Below are positions 13,466 to 20,137 of a stretch of 22,454 nt of DNA, piece after piece (position 1 is the stretch's first letter; the number at the start of each line of letters is the position of its first letter). A program made the translations under genes and the position numbers. The notes under the pieces were generated by a model. The model was given only the letters and a program-made list of their open reading frames with translations, did no database searches and was not told where the DNA came from. This stretch comes from JAJZQD01 sp021847735 (GTDB lineage Bacteria; Bacillota; Thermincolia; Thermincolales; UBA2595), in contig DAHVYW010000134.1 of NCBI GenBank assembly GCA_027324025.1, forward strand, positions 1 to 22,454, written 5' to 3'.

Positions 13466-15750
13466 CCTGTCTTCCTCCTCTCGTCGGCTATTATCGCCTG
13501 TCCCAGGGATATTCCGCCGTCATTGGCCGGTACTGTCCGGTGTACAAAAACCTGAAAGCCGTTCTGTTCCAGGCTCCTCTGGACCATGTCCAGAAGCAGC
13601 ATGTTCTGAAACACCCCGCCGCTTAGGCATACACGGTTTTCCCCGTATCTTTCCCTGGCCCTGAGACAAACCGCGGTAACCATATCTTTGACAGTAACAT
13701 GGAATTTATAGGCTATGGCATTCTGCCGCTCTTCCCCGGCCAGGTCGGCCAAAACCCCTAGGATTATCTCCCCGGTATTGACGACCAAAGGACTTTGGCT
13801 GTCATCTATCACATAGCAGTATTTTTCCTTCGTAACATTAGGGGCCTTAAGGGCCCTCTGCTCCATTTCCACAGCAGCCTGCCCCTCGTAATTAACTGAA
13901 TCCCTGATACCGATCAAGGCTGCCACTGCATCAAACAAGCGGCCCATGCTGGATGTAGGGGGGCAGTTTATCCACTTTTCCATTGCTTCCTCCAGGGCGT
14001 TAAGGACCATGCCATTTTTTTCTGCCAGGAACCTGACCTCCTTCCGGCTTTTCCATCCCGGCCCAAACTGCTTATATAAATACCCTGCCGCCATCCGCCA
14101 GGGTTCCCTGATAGCCTTAGCCCCTCCTGGCATCGGTACATATTCAAGGTGTCCGATTCTTTCAAAGCCGGTTAGGGAAGTATATAAAAATTCCCCTCCC
14201 CATATTGCGCCATCAGGCCCAAAGCCGGTCCCGTCAAAGGCCACTCCCAGGACATGCCCCTCCAAACCGTGTTCAGCCATACAAGAGGCGATGTGGGCAT
14301 GGTGGTGCTGGACACCGGTTTTCCTGATACCCGGCAAATCAAGAGCATACTTGGTTGATAGGTATTCAGGGTGAAAATCATAGGCCACAATCTCCGGGTC
14401 CACGTGAAAAAGTTTTCGGTACATGACTATTTCCCTTTCAAAGGCTTCAAGGGTCTCCAAGTTTTCCAAATCCCCTATATGGTGACTTACAAAGGCATAC
14501 CTGCCCCTGGTCAGGCAAAAGGTGTTTTTCTGTTCACCACCTACTGCCAGAATTTGTTCAGTCTGGCGCGATAACCTAACAGGCGCCGGAGAATACCCCC
14601 TTGACCTGCGAATCAGGTATTCTCTGCCCCGGTATACCCTTGTCACTGAATCGTCACAGCGGCGGCGGATTTCCCGGTTGTGGGTCAGAAAATAATCAGC
14701 AATCTGGCCCAGCCTCATGAAGGCATCGGTATCCTCGTAGGCAATAGGTTCATCACTTAGATTCCCGCTGGTCATCACCAGGGGAAAGTCTATCTGTTCA
14801 AAAATCAGGTAATGAAGCGGCGTATATGGCAGCATCAGACCCAGAAAAGCGTTGCCGGGAGCCACCTGTTCTGCCAGCATACTATCCTTTTTTCTTAAAA
14901 GCACTACAGGTCTGGCCGGCGCGGATAACAGTTCCGCCTCTTCAGGGCTGACCTCACAGAATTCCCGGGCCTGTCCGATATCCCTCACCATTACGGCAAA
15001 GGGCTTATCCTCCCGAATTTTGCGTTCCCTTAAGCTGCCCACCGTGTCATTGTCAAGGGCATTACATGCCAGGTGATATCCACCCAGCCCCTTAACCGCC
15101 AAAATGCTTTGTTCCCTTAAAAGGCGGGCAGCCGCAGCTACCGCATCGCCTTCCTTTAGCAGGCCGCCGGAAGAATCCCTTAGAACAACCCTCGGACCGC
15201 ATACAGGACAGGCATTGGGCTGGGCATGGAACCGCCGGTCGGACGCGTCGTGGTATTCCACTGAGCAGGCCGGACACATTGGGAAAACACTCATCGTAGT
15301 ATATTCCCGGTCATAGGGCACATCTTTGATAATCGTAAACCTCGGACCGCAATTGGTGCAATTGATGAACGGATACCTGTAACGACGGTCGGTTGGATCA
15401 AACAGTTCCCCCAGGCAGTCCTGGCAGATGGTAACATCCACAGATACCAGGGCATCAGCTGTACTTGACCGCTGTGTCTGCCCAATGGTAAAGTCCTCGC
15501 GGCCGATGGGCTCCAACTGCTTTACGGCAATGTCCTCTATTTTGGCCAACCGGGGTGCTTCCTCTTTTAATCCCTTAAGAAAATTGTCGATGGAGGCCTG
15601 CTCCCCTTCGACATCAATTTCAACACCGTCAGGCGTGTTAATAACCGACCCCCTAAGGCCGCACCTTTTTGCCAGGCTATATACAAAAGGCCTGAAACCT
15701 ACACCCTGAACTATTCCATTGACTAAGAAAACCCATCTTACCATTGGCAT
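13456..15750 (-). CDS. hypF: HypF, carbamoyltransferase
   Basis: Makes carbamoyl-adenylate from carbamoyl phosphate and ATP and passes the carbamoyl group to the HypE C-terminal cysteine. Domains in order: acylphosphatase-like (residues 1-92, with GVGFR20 and N38); two zinc-finger-like modules with C109/C112, C131/C134, C159/C162 and C181/C184; a YrdC-like nucleotide-binding domain (about 200-390, with VMTSGNLSDEPI); and a Kae1/HypF C-terminal domain with HHHAHIASCMAEHG, VAFDGTGFGPDG and CLSGGVFQNMLL. It has 764 residues, full length and with all motifs intact. It is the first gene of hypFCDE and has its own promoter. The ribosome-binding site before the ATG at 15750 is weak (AAGGG), and the second ATG two codons later is possible. 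Confidence 0.97.
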   Translation of the reverse strand: MPMVRWVFLVNGIVQGVGFRPFVYSLAKRCGLRGSVINTPDGVEIDVEGEQASIDNFLKGLKEEAPRLAKIEDIAVKQLEPIGREDFTIGQTQRSSTADALVSVDVTICQDCLGELFDPTDRRYRYPFINCTNCGPRFTIIKDVPYDREYTTMSVFPMCPACSVEYHDASDRRFHAQPNACPVCGPRVVLRDSSGGLLKEGDAVAAAARLLREQSILAVKGLGGYHLACNALDNDTVGSLRERKIREDKPFAVMVRDIGQAREFCEVSPEEAELLSAPARPVVLLRKKDSMLAEQVAPGNAFLGLMLPYTPLHYLIFEQIDFPLVMTSGNLSDEPIAYEDTDAFMRLGQIADYFLTHNREIRRRCDDSVTRVYRGREYLIRRSRGYSPAPVRLSRQTEQILAVGGEQKNTFCLTRGRYAFVSHHIGDLENLETLEAFEREIVMYRKLFHVDPEIVAYDFHPEYLSTKYALDLPGIRKTGVQHHHAHIASCMAEHGLEGHVLGVAFDGTGFGPDGAIWGGEFLYTSLTGFERIGHLEYVPMPGGAKAIREPWRMAAGYLYKQFGPGWKSRKEVRFLAEKNGMVLNALEEAMEKWINCPPTSSMGRLFDAVAALIGIRDSVNYEGQAAVEMEQRALKAPNVTKEKYCYVIDDSQSPLVVNTGEIILGVLADLAGEERQNAIAYKFHVTVKDMVTAVCLRARERYGENRVCLSGGVFQNMLLLDMVQRSLEQNGFQVFVHRTVPANDGGISLGQAIIADERRKTGCA

Positions 15751-15785
15751 AATCCCTTGACCTTCCCGGAAAACAATGTACTATC

Positions 15786-15813
15786 ATTATAACGTTTTTA
15801 CTTAGTGTTACAA
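15786..15813 (-). promoter_or_regulatory. promoter of hypFCDE
   Basis: Minus-strand -35 TTGTAA (15813-15808), 16-bp spacer, perfect -10 TATAAT (15791-15786), about 36 nt before the hypF start. It lies between the LysM-gene terminator and hypF, so the hyp genes are probably transcribed separately. Confidence 0.6.
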
Positions 15814-15883
15814 CGGCGGCTGTCTGAGCTTAACATTCCTTATAAACTGCCTTTTTATCCCAGTGACAGCTAATATAAAATCT

Positions 15884-15911
15884 AAGCATCTTTCCAGTTG
15901 GAAAGATGCTT
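15884..15911 (-). terminator. intrinsic terminator of the LysM gene
   Basis: Perfect 12-bp stem AAGCATCTTTCC / GGAAAGATGCTT with a 4-nt loop, followed on the minus strand by AGATTTTAT. It starts 9 nt beyond the LysM gene stop. Confidence 0.85.
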
Positions 15912-15920
15912 ATCGATAAA

Positions 15921-16817
15921 CTAACGGCCCGCGGCCTTCCTGACCATGGCCTGGTGGTCCGGGTCAACCATAGGTGTATGGGAATGAGTATATTCGGAAC
16001 CGTGGGTCTTACTTCCATAGAAATGGACATCGAAATGACCGGAAAATTTGTTATCAGATATCGTCTCACTGCCATGGGGCATTCCGGCCATGGAGGCCGC
16101 TATGTTTTGGCCGTCAACAATAACCACAATAGCCCTCCGGTCCCAGCTCCAAGAACCACCGTAAAGCCTCTTAATTACAGCCGAATCAGAGGCAGTAAAA
16201 GGTTCACAGTCGGCGTGGTTATGCCCGCCTGTTCTTTTTATTTTAAAGGTATACCCTGTATTTACATCAATAACTGTAGCAACTTCCCCTATATTAAATA
16301 TGTTTTGCACCTTGCTCCAGTTTAATAAACTTCCGATAGCCCTCCCCGCATAACGGGTCGTGGCAGCAGCCGTCCTGGCGGCAACAACAGGCCTGGCGGC
16401 AATAACCTTTCTGGGAATAACCGGTTTGGCTGCAGCAACTTTGGCAACCCTTACTTTACCGGACACCGGGATAAGCAGCTTCTGGTCTAAAGATAGTTTT
16501 TCCGAAGCCAAACCGTTGGCAGCCACTATCTGTTCAACATTTACGCCGTAGGTGAGCGCCAGGTCGTACAAAGTGTCACCCTGCTTTACCGTATATATAA
16601 AATCGGCGGACGGTTTGGTGGGCTTGTCCGCCCTGCTGCTGACGTTATTTGTTCTGGGAGTGTAACTCACGGGTTGAACAGCAACCTTTTTTTCCTTCTG
16701 AGGGATGGGCTTGTCCGCGGCCTTTGGCTGGGAAACCAATACCGAGACTAGTACCACACCTGTCAGGAAAATAGCGGAAAACGCTCTGTTTAACAAATTG
16801 TATCTTTTTCTTGCCAT
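15921..16817 (-). CDS. secreted or anchored LysM-domain protein
   Basis: A 298-residue cell-envelope protein. A positively charged start (MARKRYNLLNR) precedes a hydrophobic segment at about residues 12-30, a signal peptide or membrane anchor. A Pro/Lys-rich stretch follows, then one LysM domain (about 73-120: FIYTVKQGDTLYDLALTYGV, IVAANGL, QKLLIPVSG), which binds peptidoglycan. An Ala/Arg/Val-rich linker (about 121-165) leads to a C-terminal domain (about 166-298) rich in His, Asp and Gly, with GGHNHADCEPF, GSWSWDRRAIVV, GHFDVHFYGSKTHG and VDPDHQAMVRKAAG. I believe this domain occurs in other clostridial wall proteins, but its function is unknown to me. The ATG at 16817 is chosen for GGGAGG upstream. 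It has its own promoter and terminator. Confidence 0.85.
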   Translation of the reverse strand: MARKRYNLLNRAFSAIFLTGVVLVSVLVSQPKAADKPIPQKEKKVAVQPVSYTPRTNNVSSRADKPTKPSADFIYTVKQGDTLYDLALTYGVNVEQIVAANGLASEKLSLDQKLLIPVSGKVRVAKVAAAKPVIPRKVIAARPVVAARTAAATTRYAGRAIGSLLNWSKVQNIFNIGEVATVIDVNTGYTFKIKRTGGHNHADCEPFTASDSAVIKRLYGGSWSWDRRAIVVIVDGQNIAASMAGMPHGSETISDNKFSGHFDVHFYGSKTHGSEYTHSHTPMVDPDHQAMVRKAAGR

Positions 16818-16871
16818 GTAAACCTCCCTCATTCAAACTGCACTGACAGGAAGTTGAACACCATTATTATA

Positions 16872-16901
16872 ATTATATCAGTAAAATCTACATTTTAGCA
16901 A
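16872..16901 (-). promoter_or_regulatory. promoter of the LysM gene
   Basis: Minus-strand -35 TTGCTA (16901-16896), 18-bp spacer, -10 TATAAT (16877-16872), about 55 nt before the LysM gene start. Confidence 0.5.
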
Positions 16902-16929
16902 TACTTTCCGACATTATCTCCCGCTTTTT

Positions 16930-16962
16930 CGACGATTGCCTTTGTCACTGCCAAAGTCGTCG
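16930..16962. repeat. inverted repeat of unknown role
   Basis: CGACGA (16930-16935) pairs with TCGTCG (16957-16962), with inner TTTG and CAAA. It lies between the terminator at 16993-17016 and the LysM promoter, and has no T-run. It could be an operator, but nothing else supports that. Confidence 0.3.
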
Positions 16963-16992
16963 TAAATTGTGAAAATGCCGCCGTCACCCCAA

Positions 16993-17016
16993 CAAAAAAA
17001 AGAGCCTAGTTGGCCC
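16993..17016 (-). terminator. terminator of the coiled-coil gene
   Basis: On the minus strand GGGCC-aacta-GGCTC forms a short stem with one G-T pair, followed by eight T residues. It lies about 97 nt beyond the coiled-coil gene stop, leaving a 3' untranslated stretch that contains the DnaA boxes. Confidence 0.6.
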
Positions 17017-17078
17017 AAATGTGTCGAATATCAAAAGCTCGAGTACTTTTTTCTGACTATTCACAATTGTTGACTCTA

Positions 17079-17099
17079 TGTGGATAAAGATGTGGATAA
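17079..17099 (-). promoter_or_regulatory. two perfect DnaA boxes
   Basis: TTATCCACA occurs twice on the minus strand (17099-17091 and 17087-17079), 12 bp apart start to start. A weaker plus-strand site CTATTCACA lies nearby. Both perfect copies match the strongest DnaA-box sequence. They lie just after the coiled-coil gene stop, not in a visible promoter. DnaA binding is inferred. Confidence 0.5.
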
Positions 17100-17112
17100 C
17101 TTTTTATCACTT

Positions 17113-17379
17113 TTACTGTTTGACTGCAGCAACCTTCTGCAATTTTGTTTCCATTTCTATAATCTGTCTGTTCTTGCGTAACAAGGTCCGGGCAAATCGG
17201 CTGTTGTTTTTTTGCAGCTTCTTGTTTTCCCATTCCAATTTGGACAACTGATCCCATTTATCCTTTTCGATGCGCTCTATGAGGTTCATCAGCACTCTCC
17301 TGCTGAATCTGAGGTTTTCTATTTTATCTTCCAGTTCTTTGACCCTGGATTCCAATAGATTAGTATGCTCATCACTCAT
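17113..17379 (-). CDS. small coiled-coil protein
   Basis: An 88-residue, highly charged, almost entirely helical protein, with heptad patterns in LESRVKELEDKIENLRFSRR and in LSKLEWENKKLQKNN, and a basic region RFARTLLRKNRQI. No membrane segment or catalytic motif is visible. GGGAGGGG lies about 7 nt before the ATG at 17379, a strong ribosome-binding site, so it is probably translated. I recall similar short coiled-coil proteins in Peptococcaceae genomes, but know no function. Oligomerisation is the only safe inference. Upstream is the repeat-split gene; downstream is a terminator after a stretch with two DnaA boxes. Confidence 0.75.
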   Translation of the reverse strand: MSDEHTNLLESRVKELEDKIENLRFSRRVLMNLIERIEKDKWDQLSKLEWENKKLQKNNSRFARTLLRKNRQIIEMETKLQKVAAVKQ

Positions 17380-17384
17380 AAGGA

Positions 17385-17718
17385 CTACCCCTCCCAGATT
17401 CTTCTAAGCATAGTATATGCAAAGAAGGCCGGGTTTAGACACAATGAAGTGGCCGTGAAAGGCTTCAAAACAAGCCTCCCGGCGGTTTCCTTTCCGTATT
17501 TATAGTGAACTCGTTCAGCTAAAGCTGAACATCGAAACTTCAGTGGGGGACTCTACCCCCACTGAAGCAGAAAAGTGGAAACTCCACCTAATAGAAGGTG
17601 GAGTCTTGGAATTGGGATCAATCACGGAAATACCCTTGGCAGCCACCTCTGCTTTGATCTTATCCAGTTCAGCAAATACGGCTGATTTCAACCTATCAAG
17701 CCTTCTCGATTTTTCCAA
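17385..17718 (-). pseudogene. small gene split by the three-hairpin repeat
   Basis: A frame starts at TTG 17718 behind AGGGGG and encodes 34 residues: EKSRRLDRLKSAVFAELDKI, then a segment ending AAKGISVID. It is interrupted at 17616 by the 112-nt repeat. If the repeat is removed exactly (17616-17505), the frame continues without a stop for 39 codons (YKYGKETAGRLVLKPF and onward) to a TAG at 17387-17385, just before the next gene's ribosome-binding site, for 73 codons in all. In the present sequence translation would run into the repeat and stop soon after. The N-terminal half looks coding (charged, helical). The second half is less certain: it contains a small stem AGGCTT/AAGCCT, and an open run of 39 codons could be chance. 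No family recognised. Confidence 0.45.
17505..17616 (-). mobile_element. three-hairpin repeat, copy 2 (IS200/IS605-like non-autonomous)
   Basis: A 112-nt copy of the repeat at 11028-11140 in opposite orientation. It differs by one substitution in the first hairpin loop and one fewer C in the middle hairpin, whose 12-bp stem is here perfect. The left flank on the minus strand is TTGAT, identical to the target and flank pentanucleotide known for ISDra2; copy 1 has TTTAT. The right end is GAGTTCAC followed by TATAAA. No target-site duplication is seen, as expected for IS200/IS605 single-strand transposition. The family assignment is inference. Confidence 0.7.
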
Positions 17719-17777
17719 CTCAGTTTCCCCCTGTAATATTCTCTCGGCAATATCTTCCTATTAAGGCAAAACCCATT

Positions 17778-18764
17778 CTATTGAGGTAAAACCTGTTCCA
17801 TCAGCCTAAACATGTTTTCTCCCATTATGCCCCTGATTTCCTTTTCCGTGTACCCCCGCTCCATCAGCTTGGCGGTAATCCCCGGATAGCACCGGCAATC
17901 CTTAAGACCTTCCGGTGTTTCCTCAATCCCGTCGAAATCTGACCCTATGGCAATGACATCTGTGCCCGCAAGTCCTGCCACATAATCCAGGTGGTCAAGG
18001 AAATCGTCAATATTTTTGCCCATGAAATCTGGTACGAAGCTCAAACCGAAAACCCCACCCGTTTTTGCGAGGGCCTGTATCTGGTCATCCTTAAGGTTTC
18101 TGGGGTGATCACATAATTTGTAACAGTTGGCATGGGATACGATAACAGGATGCCCGGATACCTGAAGCACATCCCAAAAACCGGCCTCTGAGATATGGGC
18201 CAGGTCAATTACCATACCCAGGCTGTTCATTTCCCTCACAACTTCCCGGCCGAATCTGGTAAGGCCTCCCCCAGTAATGCTTTCTCCCACCCCATCGGCA
18301 ATCTGGTTTCTCTGATTCCAGGTGAGACCCAGAAACCTGACCCCCAGTCTAAATAACATACGCAGGACAGCCAAATCCGCGTTAAGTGCTTCGCCGCCTT
18401 CGATGCCCAAGATTGCCGTAATCTTGCCGTCTTTAAGGTCTCTTTTTATTTGCCGCAAGCTGAAACCAGGCACCAGTAAACCACCACATAATTCAATTTC
18501 ACTGTAAAAGGTGTCAATCAACTGCGTTGCTCTGGTTAGTGAACTAAATGGTTTATAAATTGTCTCAATAAAAGCGGCAAAAAATTGGACTTTAACCCCA
18601 CCCTGTTTAAGCCGGATAAGGTCAATGTGCCCTGTATCGGAAGGTCTGCAAATATTTCTTTTTTCATTAGCGGCATGCAGAAGGGTATCACAGTGTCCGT
18701 CCACAATAAGCATTTGGTTGTGTAATTCCAAAGCGTCTTTCCCGGTTATTTTATTTTCCATCAT
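17778..18764 (-). CDS. membrane dipeptidase (peptidase M19)
   Basis: Zinc-dependent dipeptidase of the renal-dipeptidase family, which hydrolyses dipeptides, in bacteria often including L-D or D-containing ones. The metal-binding HxD is in IVDGHCDTLLHAANE. Further motifs are LGIEGGEAL, LGLTWNQRNQIADGVGE, MVIDLAHISEAGFWDVL, HPVIVSHANCYKLCDHPRN and IGSDFDGIEETP. The start at 18764 (ATG, with GGAAGG 6 nt upstream) gives 328 residues; an ATG at 18818 is in frame but lacks a good ribosome-binding site. No signal peptide is visible, so it is probably cytoplasmic despite the family name. It follows spoVS after a terminator-like hairpin. A role in spore peptidoglycan turnover is possible but unsupported. 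Confidence 0.92.
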   Translation of the reverse strand: MMENKITGKDALELHNQMLIVDGHCDTLLHAANEKRNICRPSDTGHIDLIRLKQGGVKVQFFAAFIETIYKPFSSLTRATQLIDTFYSEIELCGGLLVPGFSLRQIKRDLKDGKITAILGIEGGEALNADLAVLRMLFRLGVRFLGLTWNQRNQIADGVGESITGGGLTRFGREVVREMNSLGMVIDLAHISEAGFWDVLQVSGHPVIVSHANCYKLCDHPRNLKDDQIQALAKTGGVFGLSFVPDFMGKNIDDFLDHLDYVAGLAGTDVIAIGSDFDGIEETPEGLKDCRCYPGITAKLMERGYTEKEIRGIMGENMFRLMEQVLPQ

Positions 18765-18825
18765 ATCAGCCCTTCCTGACTTGGTAAAGAGTGAATCCTT
18801 TACCGTCTTCAGTGACATTATATGA

Positions 18826-18862
18826 CGGAAAAACCTGTTTATTCAAATGAACAAACAGGTCA
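18826..18862 (-). terminator. intrinsic terminator of spoVS
   Basis: On the minus strand ACCTGTTTGTTCA pairs imperfectly with TGAATAAACAGGT, followed by TTTTTCC. It is about 60 nt beyond the spoVS stop and upstream of the dipeptidase gene. Confidence 0.75.
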
Positions 18863-18921
18863 AACGAAGATCCGGAGATACTATTTTTTTATTCTGTCCG
18901 CTCTTAGGTATTTCGGTTCCT

Positions 18922-19182
18922 TCACCTGGGTTCCACGATCAGTTTTATAGCAGTTCTTTCCTCACCGTCAATAATTATGTCGGTGAATGCCGGTATACAA
19001 ATCAAGTCAACTCCACTGGGCGCTACGAACCCTCTTGCAATTGCTACTGCTTTAACTGCTTGGTTCAATGCCCCGGCGCCGATGGCTTGAATTTCGGCCC
19101 CCCCGCGTTCCCTTAGAACACCGGCTAGAGCCCCAGCTACTGAATTTGGATTGGATTTTGCTGAAACCTTTAATACTTCCAT
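18922..19182 (-). CDS. spoVS: SpoVS, stage V sporulation protein S
   Basis: An 86-residue protein, the same length as B. subtilis SpoVS and nearly identical as I recall it (MEVLKVSAKSNPNSVAGALA, QAIGAGALNQAVKAVAIARG, PAFTDI, GEERTAIKLIVEPR). SpoVS has an Alba-like fold and affects sporulation, septation and spore coat assembly; its molecular activity is unclear. The ATG at 19182 has GGAGG 8 nt upstream; an in-frame GTG at 19188 is less well placed. A sigma-H consensus promoter lies about 65 nt upstream, which fits early-sporulation expression known in Bacillus. It is followed by its own terminator. Confidence 0.97.
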   Translation of the reverse strand: MEVLKVSAKSNPNSVAGALAGVLRERGGAEIQAIGAGALNQAVKAVAIARGFVAPSGVDLICIPAFTDIIIDGEERTAIKLIVEPR

Positions 19183-19246
19183 GTTCACAACCTCCTTTAG
19201 TTGAAAGAATTGATTTTAGCCGTTTTCATTGTTTTTATAAACGTAT

Positions 19247-19275
19247 ATATTCGATGATTAACCAATAATTCCTCT
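19247..19275 (-). promoter_or_regulatory. sigma-H-type promoter of spoVS
   Basis: On the minus strand -35 AGAGGAATT (19275-19267) matches RNAGGAWWW fully, and -10 ATCGAATAT (19255-19247) matches RNNGAATWW fully, with an 11-bp spacer. The predicted transcript would start near 19240 and leave a leader of about 58 nt before spoVS. Confidence 0.75.
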
Positions 19276-19309
19276 TTTTCACAATTACAAATTTCAGATT
19301 TGTGAAAAA
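19275..19309. repeat. inverted repeat between ymdB and spoVS
   Basis: TTTTTCACAA (19275-19284) and TTGTGAAAAA (19300-19309) form a perfect 10-bp stem with a 15-nt loop. It lies 26 nt beyond the ymdB stop and abuts the sigma-H -35 box. It may end ymdB transcription, although no T-run follows on the minus strand, or bind a regulator of spoVS. Confidence 0.45.
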
Positions 19310-19335
19310 ATTAGAAGATTGCAGGGTTCCTTTGT

Positions 19336-20121
19336 TTAATCCGAATACTCGACGTTATAAACTCTTTCAATACTTTCGGCTTTGCCTGTTTCAGTATCGA
19401 CTTCTACCACTACAGCGTTAAACTGGTAAGGTCCGTCTGCAACTTCAAACCTAACAGGCATCTGGGTTGTGAACTTCTGTAGCACTAAATCGGTCTTAAC
19501 TCCGATTACGGAATCATGGGGTCCGGTCATTCCTATATCGGTAATGTATGCTGTGCCTCCGGGCAATACCCGTTCATCGGCAGTCTGTATATGTGTATGT
19601 GTTCCCACCACCGCTGAGACCTTTCCATCTAAATACCAACCTAAGGCCACCTTCTCCGAGGTAGCCTCCGCATGAAAGTCAACACAAATAATATTCGTCT
19701 TATCATGAAGACCATTAATAAGTTCATCAGCCAACCTGAATGGGCACTCCAGGTTGGATAAATAGACCCGACCTGATAGATTGACAACTCCCACGTCTAT
19801 ACCGTTAACACAATATATACCTGAACCTTTTCCGGGGGTGCCGGGGGGGTAATTGGCGGGCCGTAGTATCCGAGGTTCTTTGCCTATGTAAGGAATTGCC
19901 TCTTTCCTATCCCAAACGTGGTTTCCCATAGTTAGTACATCAATGCCGTAATTCAACAGTTCCCTGGCGATTTCGCTGGTAATGCCGTTACCACTGGCCG
20001 CATTTTCTCCGTTGGCTATAATCATGTCTAATTTAAGTTCCTGCCGTATTGTCGTAAGCGTTTCCTTAACGGCCTTGCGGCCGGAGCGCCCGACAATATC
20101 CCCAATCATCAAGATACGCAA
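19336..20121 (-). CDS. ymdB: YmdB-type metallophosphoesterase
   Basis: Metal-dependent phosphodiesterase of the TIGR00282/YmdB family. B. subtilis YmdB hydrolyses 2',3'-cyclic nucleotides and affects biofilm and motility decisions. Motifs are clear: MIGDIVGRSGRKA (first metal ligand), IIANGENAASGNGIT, MGNHVWDRKE, DFHAEATSEK, and VVGTHTHIQTADERVLPGGT with the metal-binding histidines. It has 261 residues, family size. The start is a TTG at 20121 with GGAGG 9 nt upstream; no better-placed ATG is seen. The rny-ymdB neighbourhood is conserved in Firmicutes, but here one unrecognised gene lies between the two. Confidence 0.94.
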   Translation of the reverse strand: MRILMIGDIVGRSGRKAVKETLTTIRQELKLDMIIANGENAASGNGITSEIARELLNYGIDVLTMGNHVWDRKEAIPYIGKEPRILRPANYPPGTPGKGSGIYCVNGIDVGVVNLSGRVYLSNLECPFRLADELINGLHDKTNIICVDFHAEATSEKVALGWYLDGKVSAVVGTHTHIQTADERVLPGGTAYITDIGMTGPHDSVIGVKTDLVLQKFTTQMPVRFEVADGPYQFNAVVVEVDTETGKAESIERVYNVEYSD

Positions 20122-20137
20122 AGGTTCCGTCCTCCGA

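Noticed and set aside
17022..17032. TGTCGAATATC on the plus strand, also present inverted near 10995-11005; it contains the Spo0A-box core TGTCGAA.
   Set aside because: The 7-mer core is expected a few times by chance in this length, neither copy is well placed relative to a promoter, and two 11-mers are too little evidence for a regulator site.
17113..17257. A second open frame overlapping the coiled-coil gene on the same strand.
   Set aside because: It has no ribosome-binding site and is contained in the better-supported coiled-coil gene region.
17440..17480. Small stem AGGCTT/AAGCCT with TTTC as a terminator between the split gene and the coiled-coil gene.
   Set aside because: The stem is only 6 bp and the T-run is three bases; it may lie in the formerly coding second half of the split gene.
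17758..17793. A 16-bp imperfect direct repeat (CTATTAAGGCAAAACC and CTATTGAGGTAAAACC) at the end of the dipeptidase gene.
   Set aside because: Only two copies with 14/16 identity; likely a small local duplication with no evident function.
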